Assembly: GCA_938022485.1 (NCBI GenBank)
Contig: CALIEE010000299.1
Coordinates: 1 to 7,334, forward strand
Direction of reading: 5' to 3'
DNA length: 7,334 nucleotides
Origin: an uncultured bacterium
GTDB taxonomy: Bacteria > Bdellovibrionota_C > UBA2361 > SZUA-149 > CALKYB01
The notes under the pieces are model-generated. The model was given only the letters and a program-made list of their open reading frames with translations, was not told the origin of the DNA and did not search any database. The position numbers were made by a program, and so were the translations under genes. Below are positions 1 to 6,225 of this stretch, piece after piece. Position 1 is the first letter of the stretch. Each line of letters begins with the position of its first letter.

Positions 1-103
1 CAACTGCAATTCCATCAGTAGACGCAAATTGCAAAGGTTTTTTTATACTGCTTGGAGTAAAACGTAGAGTATCAGATACAAATACACTGTTTGTTGAAGA
101 CAT
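1..103 (-). CDS. N-terminal fragment of an unrecognised protein (runs off the left edge)
   Basis: An open frame starts at an ATG (complement of 101-103) and runs 34 codons to the window edge without a stop. The peptide begins MSSTNSVFVSDTLRF and continues to about ...FASTDGIAV. A GGGG stretch lies 7 nt upstream of the ATG (complement of 111-114) and could act as a weak ribosome binding site. No signal peptide, membrane segment or family motif is visible in so short a piece, and I do not recognise it. It reads in the same direction as the gcv operon but lies beyond a strong terminator at 513-559, so it probably belongs to a separate transcription unit with its own leader. It could still be a chance open frame, because 34 codons is weak evidence. 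Confidence 0.5.
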   Translation of the reverse strand, partial: MSSTNSVFVSDTLRFTPSSIKKPLQFASTDGIAV

Positions 104-192
104 GAGTCAACCCCGGGTTAGTTTTTAGAATGGTTAGGTACAGCCGGCAAAAGCAGAAACTTCTCCAGGCCGCACCTTTTAAAACCTAAAAT

Positions 193-247
193 CAACTCTC
201 TCTACCTGTTGAATATAGTCAAAAACTATTCTCAAAAAGTAGAGTTG
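193..247 (-). promoter_or_regulatory. Long imperfect stem-loop in the presumed leader of the left-edge gene
   Basis: The outer arms are 193-205 and 239-247: GTAGAGTTG at the right pairs with CAACTCT...CTAC at the left if four bases (CTCT) bulge out. An inner stem pairs 209-219 with 225-235, 11 bp around a 5-nt loop. Read as minus-strand RNA the inner stem has 10 of 11 pairs counting one G-U. Read as plus-strand RNA it has 9 of 11. This mildly favours a minus-strand transcript, the direction of the gene starting at 103. No clear T-run follows directly, so it does not look like a simple terminator. I recognise no known riboswitch motif. Confidence 0.35.
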
Positions 248-366
248 AATTACTGGCGCATCTTAGCGCAACTTCTTTGGACTCAGTATTTTATTGTTAA
301 TCAGGTTACTTTAGACCCTAGCTCAATTCCCCAGATATCAGACTAGCTAACCCTCACTGCCTAGAA

Positions 367-393
367 ACTATAGGTTGCAAACCTCACTGACAA
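367..393 (-). promoter_or_regulatory. Candidate sigma70-type promoter with a palindrome in the spacer
   Basis: On the minus strand a TTGTCA box (388-393, 5 of 6 to consensus) is followed after 15 bp by TATAGT (367-372, 5 of 6). The 15-bp spacer is shorter than the usual 16-18, which lowers confidence. The spacer carries an inverted repeat, AGGTT-GCA-AACCT at 372-384, that could be an operator. The site lies just past the terminator at 513-559 and upstream of the gene starting at 103, which is where a new promoter would be expected. Transcription from here would give a leader of roughly 250 nt. Confidence 0.3.
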
Positions 394-512
394 TAATTGA
401 ACAGGGGTAAATTCGTTTTTTACAAACTTCTAACGTTAGGTAGTCGAAGGAAAGAAACAACGAAAATAAATACGAACTTAGAAGTAACAACCTGCAAAAA
501 CATGGGTGAATC

Positions 513-559
513 AAAAAAACATCTATTGGATACCGGTCAAAAGTGCTCCGGTATCCAAT
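513..559 (-). terminator. Rho-independent terminator after the 92-aa gene
   Basis: A perfect 12-bp inverted repeat pairs 525-536 (ATTGGATACCGG) with 548-559 (CCGGTATCCAAT) around an 11-nt loop. On the minus strand it is followed, after 5 nt, by seven consecutive T (complement of 513-519). The stem begins 13 nt beyond the stop codon of the gene at 573-851, so it ends that transcript. No T-run follows the hairpin on the plus strand, so it works as a terminator for the minus strand only. Confidence 0.85.
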
Positions 560-572
560 GACTGGGCCATCC

Positions 573-851
573 CTAATACTGATTATAAGTTCCACTAGGT
601 TTGATTAAGGCTTGGCGAACGCCGTCCATCTCCACAATCATATGGTGAGTGGAAATACCCAGCGAAGTATTCAAGGTCTCATCAAAGATGACTTTAGGAA
701 CGAACATCGTTTTCAACTTTCCATTTGCGTCCTTTTCAAATTGGGCTCCAGCTCTAAGAGCATTTCTCACATCACCGAAGCTCAATTGAAATCCGGTAAA
801 CCTCAGTCCTACGACCTGATCAGACAAATCTTTATAGTCTATAGTGTCCAT
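573..851 (-). CDS. Conserved-looking hypothetical protein, 92 aa
   Basis: I do not recognise this family. The start is taken at the ATG ending at 851 because AGGA sits 7 nt upstream of it (complement of 859-862). A longer in-frame version from 920 would add 23 residues without a comparable binding site. The product begins MDTIDYKDLSDQVVGLRF and ends SGTYNQY. It is soluble-looking and mixed in charge, with no signal peptide, membrane helix, cysteine cluster or nucleotide-binding motif. The middle (GDVRNALRAGAQFEKDANGKL) reads like helix and charged turn. The tail (STHHMIVEMDGVRQALI) could be a beta hairpin. Two things support a real gene: the binding site and the strong terminator right after the stop. 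It lies 175 nt downstream of gcvP on the same strand, and no strong promoter of its own is evident, so it may be read through from the gcv operon or have a weak promoter. Function is unknown. Confidence 0.72.
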   Translation of the reverse strand: MDTIDYKDLSDQVVGLRFTGFQLSFGDVRNALRAGAQFEKDANGKLKTMFVPKVIFDETLNTSLGISTHHMIVEMDGVRQALIKPSGTYNQY

Positions 852-954
852 GGTATTTTCCTGTTGGTAAAAGTAAAGAGCAAAGCTCCTGCAATAAGCA
901 ATTCCAGGGGCCTCACTCAATAAAAACCTTTAAGATCGTTACTTCGAACCCAGT

Positions 955-1027
955 GTACACTCGGCACAAAGCAATGCTCTGCTAGTTTTCTACCCAACTA
1001 AACAATATTAAAAGGTGCCGAGCGTAC
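955..1027 (-). promoter_or_regulatory. Structured RNA element at the 3' end of gcvP
   Basis: Arms at 955-967 and 1015-1027 form a 13-bp stem that starts on the last base of the gcvP stop codon and encloses a 47-nt loop. As minus-strand RNA the stem is fully paired, with one G-U. As plus-strand RNA the same position is an A-C mismatch, so the fold belongs to the gcv transcript. The loop can form a further 5-bp hairpin (TAGTT/AACTA), which gives a branched structure. The nearest T-run on this strand is a TTTTT about 30 nt farther on (complement of 922-926), too far for a standard intrinsic terminator. It may stabilise the mRNA 3' end, end transcription by another route, or be part of a 3'-derived small RNA. 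A GGGTTCGAA just past the stem resembles a tRNA T-loop, but no matching T-stem is present. Confidence 0.5.
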
Positions 1028-3930
1028 TAAGCCTCAGAATAGTCCCCCACCCCACCACAGCTACAGACTAAGTTACGGTCACCATAAGCAGAATCAATTC
1101 TTGCAACAGCCGGCCAAAATTTAAATTCTTTGAGTCCCTCAACTGGCCAGGCAGCGCGACTACGGGTATATTTATGCCTCCACTCATCACCGCCAACTTC
1201 AAGGGCAGTATGGGGTGCGTTCTTCAACAGATTATCCTGCTTTTCGGCTTTTCCGCTCTCGACCTCAGCAATCTCTTCCCTGATCGCAATCATCGCATCA
1301 CAGAAACGATCCAGCTCAGCTTGAGCTTCACTTTCAGTTGGCTCAACCATCAAAGTCTCGATCACTGGCCAACTCACTGTTGGGGCATGAAAGCCGTAGT
1401 CCATCAATCGCTTGGCAACATCTTCAACCGTGACACCGCAATTCTTCTTAAAAGCCCTAAGATCCAAAATACACTCATGGGCTACAAATCCATTTTTTCC
1501 CTTGTAAAGAACCGGGTAGTGAGGCTCTAGTCTCTTAGCAATGTAGTTCGCATTAAGGATCGCTACCTCAGTAGCTTTCCTCAGACCCATTGCCCCCATA
1601 AGCTTTATGTAAGCCCAAGAAATAGGAAGAACGCCCGCTGAACCAAACTTTGCTGAAGATACAGGGCCGACATTTTTTTGCTCAGCGGCAAGAGGATCCC
1701 CTGGAAGGAAGTCACTCAAATGGGCAGCAACCCCAATTGGTCCGACTCCCGGTCCTCCCCCACCATGAGGAATACAAAAAGTTTTATGTAAGTTTAGGTG
1801 GCAGACGTCAGCTCCTAGATCTCCCGGTTTACAGAGTCCCACTTGAGCATTCATGTTTGCTCCGTCCATATAGACTTGCCCGCCAGCCTCATGAACCATT
1901 GCGCAAATATCTTTGATAGCTTCTTCAAACACCCCGTGTGTGGAAGGATAGGTAACCATCAAAGCAGCCAAGGCATCTCCTGCTTTTTCAATACCTGCCT
2001 TTAAGTCCTCAAGATTTATATCTCCCTGCTGATCACACTTAACCGCCAGCACTTTCATTCCTGCCATAATCGCACTGGCAGGGTTTGTTCCGTGAGCTGA
2101 CTCGGGGATCAAACAAATATTTCTTTTAGTGTCACCTCGCGATGCATGCCAACCTTGAATGGCTAGAAGCCCTGCATACTCACCTTGCGACCCAGCATTA
2201 GGCTGTAGTGAGACAGCAGCAAAACCTGTTATCTCTGCCAAGTCCCGCTCAAGCTCATCTATTAACTCTTTGTAACCAGCAGCAAACTTTTCTGGAATAA
2301 AGGGGTGCATGCCGGCAAACTCAGGCCAGGTTACTGCAAGCATCTCAGTAGTAGCATTAAGCTTCATCGTACAAGAGCCGAGCGGAATCATCGAAGCTGT
2401 CAAAGACAAGTCTTTAGACTGCAAGCGATTCATATACCTTAGAAGCTCTGTTTCAGTTTGATAAAGCTTAAAGGCCTCAGCCTGCATAAAGGAACTAGTT
2501 CTCTTAAGTTTTGATCCCTCATCATCAAATAAGGTTTGAGCAGCAAGCTCCGTACTAAAGTCAAACTCAGCTCCAGGCACAATCACTTGAAGTAAGTTTT
2601 CAAGATCAGATGCAAGAACTGTTTCATCCAGAGCAATAGAAATCTCAGAATTGGATGGGTAGCGTAAGTGAATTTCTCTATCTTCAGCTCTTGAACGAAT
2701 AGCCGGCAAGTCAGCCTCAGAAACCTTGAAACAGAGGGTGTCGAAGAAAAGCCCTTCGGCAACTTCAATCTCAGATTTTTTCAAAGCCTCTCTCAGCTGC
2801 CGAGTTCTCTGATGAACCGTATTCGCAATTTTAGTTAATCCATCTGGTCCATGGTAGACTCCATACATCGAGGCAACTACAGCCAAAAGAACCTGAGCAG
2901 TACAAATATTGCTAGTAGCTCTATCTCGCTTAATGTGTTGCTCCCTTACCTGAAGAGCTAAGCGAAGAGCAGGCTTTCCATTTCTATCCTTGGATACCCC
3001 AACTATTCTGCCAGGAATAAATCTCTTAAACTCCTCTTTGGTTGCAAAGAATCCTGCGTGAGGACCACCATACCCTAGACCAACTCCAAAGCGTTGAGCA
3101 CTACCGACAACAACATCCGCTCCAAGATTTCCAGGAGCTTCAAGTAATGTAAGAGCAAGCAGATCACTTGCTACTATCAATCGAGTAGAGGCTTCTTTGC
3201 ATTTAGCAGAGAGTGAAGAAAAATCCTCTACTCGACCATAAGTGTCAGGGTATTGAATAATAGCCGCAAAGGTATTCGCATCTAGAGACTCCTCCGGTTT
3301 TTCACAAATATCCAGTTCAATCTCTAGTGGTTCGGCTCGTGTTTGAATCACGGCAATAGTTTGTGGATGAAGACGGCTTGAGACCACAAACTTAGTTCGG
3401 TCTTCTTTCTGCGCGCGGTAACACATTACCATCGCCTCAGCAGCAGCCGTGCCTTCATCTAGAAGAGATGAGTTAGCTAGCTCCATACCGGTCAAGTCAG
3501 TCACTAAGGTTTGAAAGTTGAGCAAAGCTTCAAGACGGCCTTGAGCTATCTCAGCTTGGTAAGGAGTATACTGGGTATACCAACCAGGGTTTTCTAAGAT
3601 ATTTCTTTGAATAACTGGTGGTGTAATTGAAGGGTAATAACCCTGTCCAAGATAACTCTTACCTGGTCGGTTCTTTGCGGCAATTTTTCTAAGCCGTTCG
3701 ATTATCTCTTGCTCACCTGCAGCTGGACTGAGATCGAGAAGGGTTCTGTCTAAAATTTGCTTTGGGACAGTCTGATCAATTAGTTGGTCTAGAGACTCAC
3801 AGCCTAAGCTGTGAAGCATGGTTTGAATTTCATCTGTTTGAGGTCCAATATGCCTCGAGACAAAGCTCATATCCCTCTTTACCGCTTCAGATTCCACCTG
3901 ACTATTTTTGACCACTGGTAAACCCGCCAT
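1027..3930 (-). CDS. gcvP: Glycine dehydrogenase (decarboxylating), P-protein of the glycine cleavage system
   Basis: The pyridoxal-phosphate enzyme that decarboxylates glycine and transfers the remaining aminomethyl group to the lipoyl arm of GcvH, in the cytosol. The 967 aa match the single-chain form, in which the two subunits of the split type are fused. The N-terminal half has FVSRHIGP at about 23-30, the GYGGPHAGFFA stretch and REQHIKRDRATSNICTAQ. The C-terminal half has IPLGSCTMKLN, QPNAGSQGEYAGL, SAHGTNPASA, YMDGANMNAQVGL and the cofactor site HLNLHKTFCIPHGGGGPG. By position the lysine that binds the cofactor is Lys716. It is the last gene of gcvT-gcvH-gcvP, 33 nt after gcvH. The ATG ending at 3930 has only a weak AAAGG 11 nt upstream. 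A second ATG at residue 21 (3870) follows AGAGG closely and cannot be excluded, though it would leave almost nothing before the conserved FVSRHIGP. No frameshift or missing motif was seen. Confidence 0.98.
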   Translation of the reverse strand: MAGLPVVKNSQVESEAVKRDMSFVSRHIGPQTDEIQTMLHSLGCESLDQLIDQTVPKQILDRTLLDLSPAAGEQEIIERLRKIAAKNRPGKSYLGQGYYPSITPPVIQRNILENPGWYTQYTPYQAEIAQGRLEALLNFQTLVTDLTGMELANSSLLDEGTAAAEAMVMCYRAQKEDRTKFVVSSRLHPQTIAVIQTRAEPLEIELDICEKPEESLDANTFAAIIQYPDTYGRVEDFSSLSAKCKEASTRLIVASDLLALTLLEAPGNLGADVVVGSAQRFGVGLGYGGPHAGFFATKEEFKRFIPGRIVGVSKDRNGKPALRLALQVREQHIKRDRATSNICTAQVLLAVVASMYGVYHGPDGLTKIANTVHQRTRQLREALKKSEIEVAEGLFFDTLCFKVSEADLPAIRSRAEDREIHLRYPSNSEISIALDETVLASDLENLLQVIVPGAEFDFSTELAAQTLFDDEGSKLKRTSSFMQAEAFKLYQTETELLRYMNRLQSKDLSLTASMIPLGSCTMKLNATTEMLAVTWPEFAGMHPFIPEKFAAGYKELIDELERDLAEITGFAAVSLQPNAGSQGEYAGLLAIQGWHASRGDTKRNICLIPESAHGTNPASAIMAGMKVLAVKCDQQGDINLEDLKAGIEKAGDALAALMVTYPSTHGVFEEAIKDICAMVHEAGGQVYMDGANMNAQVGLCKPGDLGADVCHLNLHKTFCIPHGGGGPGVGPIGVAAHLSDFLPGDPLAAEQKNVGPVSSAKFGSAGVLPISWAYIKLMGAMGLRKATEVAILNANYIAKRLEPHYPVLYKGKNGFVAHECILDLRAFKKNCGVTVEDVAKRLMDYGFHAPTVSWPVIETLMVEPTESEAQAELDRFCDAMIAIREEIAEVESGKAEKQDNLLKNAPHTALEVGGDEWRHKYTRSRAAWPVEGLKEFKFWPAVARIDSAYGDRNLVCSCGGVGDYSEA

Positions 3931-3963
3931 TTTCTGTACAGCCTTTACTTAAATTACAAACAA

Positions 3964-4365
3964 CTACTTTGAGAGCTCCTCGACGTAGGCCGAATAAGCT
4001 GTCTCATCCATTAGGCTCTCAAGTTGAGAGGCTTCCGAAATTTCCATTTTAACAAGCCAACCGTTTTCCAAAGGCGACTCGTTTACAAGTTGGGGGGAAT
4101 CATTTAGCTCTTCATTAACAGCCGTAACCTTTCCGGCAACTGGAGCATAAACATCACTGACTGCTTTAACCGACTCAACATTAAGAGCCGTGTCGCCTTG
4201 GCCTAACTCTGCTCCTGCTGCAGGCAGGTCTACAAAGACAACGTCGCCTAGCTCAGTCTGAGCGTAGTCGGTAATACCAACAACATACTCACCATTAACT
4301 TCTTTTATCCACTCGTGGTCTTTTGTAAATTTAATCACCGGCCTCTCCCAATCACTAAGTGCCAT
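3964..4365 (-). CDS. gcvH: Glycine cleavage system H protein (lipoyl carrier)
   Basis: A small cytosolic carrier whose lipoyl-lysine arm shuttles the aminomethyl group from GcvP to GcvT and is reoxidised by lipoamide dehydrogenase. The 133 aa are of normal length. FTKDHEWIKEVNGEYVVGITDYAQTELGDVVFVDLP at about 13-48 is typical of the N-terminal part. The lipoylation site lies in NVESVKAVSDVYAP, with Lys67 the modified residue. ESPLENGWLVKMEI near residues 95-108 is the conserved C-terminal strand region. The start is the ATG ending at 4365, with GAGAAG 8 nt upstream, placed in the 14-nt gap after the gcvT stop. Translation is probably coupled to gcvT. The first ten or so residues (MALSDWERPV) are a slightly longer lead-in than in many homologues. 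Activity would need lipoate attachment enzymes encoded elsewhere. Confidence 0.97.
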   Translation of the reverse strand: MALSDWERPVIKFTKDHEWIKEVNGEYVVGITDYAQTELGDVVFVDLPAAGAELGQGDTALNVESVKAVSDVYAPVAGKVTAVNEELNDSPQLVNESPLENGWLVKMEISEASQLESLMDETAYSAYVEELSK

Positions 4366-4379
4366 GCTGTTAGCTTCTC

Positions 4380-5504
4380 TTACGCTTGTTTCTTCTTATA
4401 GAAGGGTATTTTTACAGTTTGAACTTCAACCATTCTACCCCGAACATCCGCCTGAAGTTTAGTCCCAGGCTTTGAAAATTCTTTATCAACTATCGCAAGA
4501 CCTATGGCTTTCCCAACCGTTGGAGTTTGAGTTCCACTAGTCACCCAACCAACAGAGTTCCCCTCTAGATCCTGCAGCTTCATTTCCTCTCTGATCAACC
4601 CTCGACCCAAAACTTCAAGACCAGTTAGCTTTTGCTTCAAACCCTGTTCCTTCAGGGAACGAAGAGAATCCGAACCAACAAAGTCACCTTTTGAGAGCTT
4701 TACTGCCCATGAAATGTTAGCCGTAAGAGCAGGAAGATCTTCTCTTAGCTCATGGCCATGAAGAGGAAGTGCTGCTTCCAGTCTTAAAGTATCTCTAGCC
4801 CCGAAGCCAATTGGAAAGGCTCCATTCTCCAAGAATGCTCTCCAAAGGTCAGGAGCCTTCTCTGTAGGAAGAAAAACTTCAAAACCATCCTCTCCAGTAT
4901 ACCCCGTGCGGGCAATTAAAACTGAGCCAAAAGTTATTTCTTCCATTTTTCTAAAACTGAAGAACGGAAAAGCACCTAGGCTAGAATCTTTAAGTGCAGG
5001 GAAGGTCTTTAATAAAATATCTTGAGCCAGAGGACCTTGCAGAGCAATCTGTGCAAAGTCCGGGGTTTGATTTTCTAGATCTACTCCTTCCGAGTTTTGG
5101 CTCTGCAGCCAAGCGAAATCTTTATCGACATTGGAAGCGTTGGCACAGATAAAAAATTCTTGTTCGCTAACTTGGTAAACAATTAGGTCGTCAATCACCC
5201 CACCCTCTTCGTTTAGAAGAAGAGTGTATTGAGCCTGACCATCCGAAATTCTAGTAATATCGTTACTGCAAGTTCGTTGGATAAAGGATTGAGCAGCGGA
5301 ACCTTTACATGAGATTTCTCCCATATGGCTCACATCGAAAATACCTGCTTGCTCCCTGACCTTCTGATGCTCGTCCTTAAGGTTACTGTACTGAACCGGC
5401 ACTTCCCAACCTGCAAATCCCATCAACTTCGCCCCGGCTTCTTTATGCAGGTCAAACAGACAAGTTCGCTTTAGTTCACCAACAGTTTCTTCAGAATCAG
5501 ACAA
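4380..5504 (-). CDS. gcvT: Aminomethyltransferase, T-protein of the glycine cleavage system
   Basis: Takes the aminomethyl group from GcvH, releases ammonia and transfers the carbon to tetrahydrofolate, giving 5,10-methylene-tetrahydrofolate. The 374 aa are close to the usual 360-370. Visible family motifs are LKRTCLFDLHKEAGAKLMGFAGWEVPVQY (11-39), FDVSHMGEI (56-64), GGVIDDLIVY (101-110), which carries the catalytic aspartate in its Asp-Asp pair, RTGYTGEDGFEVF (199-211), GARDTLRLEAALPLHGHEL (235-253), and a C-terminal barrel with SGTQTPTVGKAIGLAIV (323-339). The start appears to be TTG (complement of 5502-5504), with GGAG 10 nt upstream. The next in-frame Met is Met28, inside the conserved core, so a later ATG start is not possible. 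It is the first gene of the operon. Its leader has hairpins that reach the binding site. About ten residues precede the conserved LKRT, a modest extension. Confidence 0.97.
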   Translation of the reverse strand: MSDSEETVGELKRTCLFDLHKEAGAKLMGFAGWEVPVQYSNLKDEHQKVREQAGIFDVSHMGEISCKGSAAQSFIQRTCSNDITRISDGQAQYTLLLNEEGGVIDDLIVYQVSEQEFFICANASNVDKDFAWLQSQNSEGVDLENQTPDFAQIALQGPLAQDILLKTFPALKDSSLGAFPFFSFRKMEEITFGSVLIARTGYTGEDGFEVFLPTEKAPDLWRAFLENGAFPIGFGARDTLRLEAALPLHGHELREDLPALTANISWAVKLSKGDFVGSDSLRSLKEQGLKQKLTGLEVLGRGLIREEMKLQDLEGNSVGWVTSGTQTPTVGKAIGLAIVDKEFSKPGTKLQADVRGRMVEVQTVKIPFYKKKQA

Positions 5505-5663
5505 AATCCCGCAACTCCAGAGGTTGTTAATAAGGTCCCAAAATAGTCAGGAATCGAGCCTCTGTATAGCAGCTACTGAAGCCCATGTCATGAGCACCGG
5601 AGCCTAAGAAAAAGTATTTAAATGAGGTGCAACCATTACTAGCATAAATAACCGCAAAAACTA
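5505..5663 (-). promoter_or_regulatory. Structured leader upstream of gcvT
   Basis: The region between gcvT and the divergent 3D-domain gene. As minus-strand RNA it can form a 6-bp hairpin at 5581-5595 (GCTCAT-GAC-ATGGGC, with one G-U that would be A-C in plus-strand RNA). It can also form a nested hairpin with outer arms 5559-5564/5518-5523 (CAGAGG/CCTCTG) and inner arms 5550-5555/5534-5539. The outer 3' arm shares its last base with the GGAG taken as the gcvT ribosome binding site, so the fold could affect initiation. I looked for the conserved core of glycine riboswitches, which often precede gcvT, and did not find it. I could not identify a convincing -35/-10 pair for either direction here. 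Confidence 0.35.
5515..5518 (-). promoter_or_regulatory. Ribosome binding site supporting the TTG start of gcvT
   Basis: GGAG on the minus strand lies 10 nt before the TTG at 5504. A second purine stretch, GGGA (complement of 5507-5510), is only 2 nt from the TTG and too close to serve. The GGAG is the only plausible site, and it abuts the leader hairpin arm at 5518-5523. Confidence 0.45.
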
Positions 5664-5747
5664 ATGCATATTTTTCAGTTGTCTATCTTAAGCTATCCAA
5701 AACCCCTATTGTCCAAGCAGTTGTCAAACAACAACTTGGGAAAAACA

Positions 5748-6137
5748 ATGAGAAATGCTGTATTTTTAACTTTGGCTGTTATTTTCAGCCTAACGGGGCT
5801 AGAGCTTTTAGGCTCGTCGCAAGTGACTGGAAAGCAAACACTAGTTGTCGCGGCTACCGCCTACAATTCCTTGCCTGAGCCCTTAACCAGAGACCAAAGT
5901 CTAACTGCTTGGGGACACAAGCTTGAACCTGGTAACAAAGTAATTTCTGTTAGCAGAGACCTTGTCGACCTTGGACTGGTTGAAGGCGTAGTCGTTGAAA
6001 TTGAAGGTCTACCAGGCAAGTACCTAGTGGCGGACAAGATGGCTAGACGGTGGACCAAAAAAATTGACATCTACATGGGTGAAGATGAAGCGGCTGCTAG
6101 AGAGTGGGGCACCAGAACCGTTAAACTAACCTGGTAA
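5748..6137 (+). CDS. Small exported 3D-domain protein (double-psi beta-barrel)
   Basis: The 129-aa product from the ATG at 5748 starts MRNAVFLTLAVIFSLTG, a hydrophobic N-terminal segment (about residues 4-20) that looks like a signal peptide or signal anchor. No lipobox cysteine follows, so it is not an evident lipoprotein. Residues 34-129 match the 3D (Asp-Asp-Asp) domain, related to the barrel of lytic transglycosylase MltA and RlpA. The visible motifs are ATAYNS, TAWGHKLEPG, ISVSRDL, EIEGLPGKYLVADKM and KKIDIYMGEDEAAAREWG. The three candidate domain aspartates are Asp71, Asp97 and Asp107. This fold is found in peptidoglycan-active or cell-envelope proteins, but this protein is little more than the domain, so enzymatic activity is unproven. 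An in-frame ATG at 5664 would add 28 residues and bury the signal. The ATG at 5748 follows GGGA at 8 nt and is preferred. The gene is divergent from gcvT and convergent with folD, and has no evident role in glycine metabolism. Confidence 0.85.
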   Translation: MRNAVFLTLAVIFSLTGLELLGSSQVTGKQTLVVAATAYNSLPEPLTRDQSLTAWGHKLEPGNKVISVSRDLVDLGLVEGVVVEIEGLPGKYLVADKMARRWTKKIDIYMGEDEAAAREWGTRTVKLTW

Positions 6138-6225
6138 GCTCTCGGGCGGCCTTTAAGCGCCTCGACAAAAACCACCTGAACGCTTACCTGAGTCGAAACC
6201 GAGGCTCCCAAAAAGCTGAACTTCT
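6138..6225. other. Convergent gap between the 3D-domain gene and folD
   Basis: An 88-nt stretch between two converging genes. A 5-bp hairpin (6144-6148 with 6158-6162) is present but no T-run follows it on the plus strand. On the minus strand two TTTTT runs occur after the folD stop without a convincing stem before them. I see no standard terminator for either gene, so the transcripts may overlap or end by Rho. Confidence 0.4.

Larger units (their letters stand above)
104..512. other. Intergenic region without a convincing gene
   Basis: About 410 nt with no frame that looks protein-like. A 75-codon minus-strand frame at 368-595 runs through the terminator hairpin and its T-run, overlaps the tail of the gene at 573-851, and has a low-complexity hydrophobic composition, so I do not treat it as a gene. 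The region holds a candidate minus-strand promoter at 367-393 and a long imperfect hairpin at 193-247, both described separately. This fits a long leader for the gene starting at 103. The layout is inferred from position and orientation only. Confidence 0.5.

Noticed and set aside
368..595. A 75-codon minus-strand frame with a hydrophobic middle
   Set aside because: It passes through the terminator hairpin and its T-run, overlaps the end of the better supported gene at 573-851, and has an irregular composition with no family resemblance.
612..923. A 103-codon plus-strand frame
   Set aside because: It lies antisense across the 92-aa gene, which has a good binding site and its own terminator. 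The frame looks like a shadow of it.
930..1020. Possible tRNA on the minus strand, suggested by GGGTTCGAA and a TAGTTGGGTAGA segment resembling T- and D-arms
   Set aside because: The bases flanking GTTCGAA do not form a T-stem and no acceptor stem encloses the arms. The strong 13-bp pairing is in the wrong place for a tRNA.
5505..5620. Possible tRNA or SRP RNA in the gcvT leader, suggested by GGCTCGATTCC on the minus strand and GTCAGG on the plus strand
   Set aside because: Only 3 of 5 T-stem pairs form, no other tRNA arms fit, and the conserved SRP tetraloop core is absent.
5664..5747. Longer N-terminus for the 3D-domain protein from the ATG at 5664
   Set aside because: It would place 28 polar residues before the signal-like segment. 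The ATG at 5748 puts that segment at the N-terminus and has a GGGA upstream.
6144..6162. Possible terminator hairpin after the 3D-domain gene
   Set aside because: The stem is only 5 bp and no T-run follows on the plus strand.
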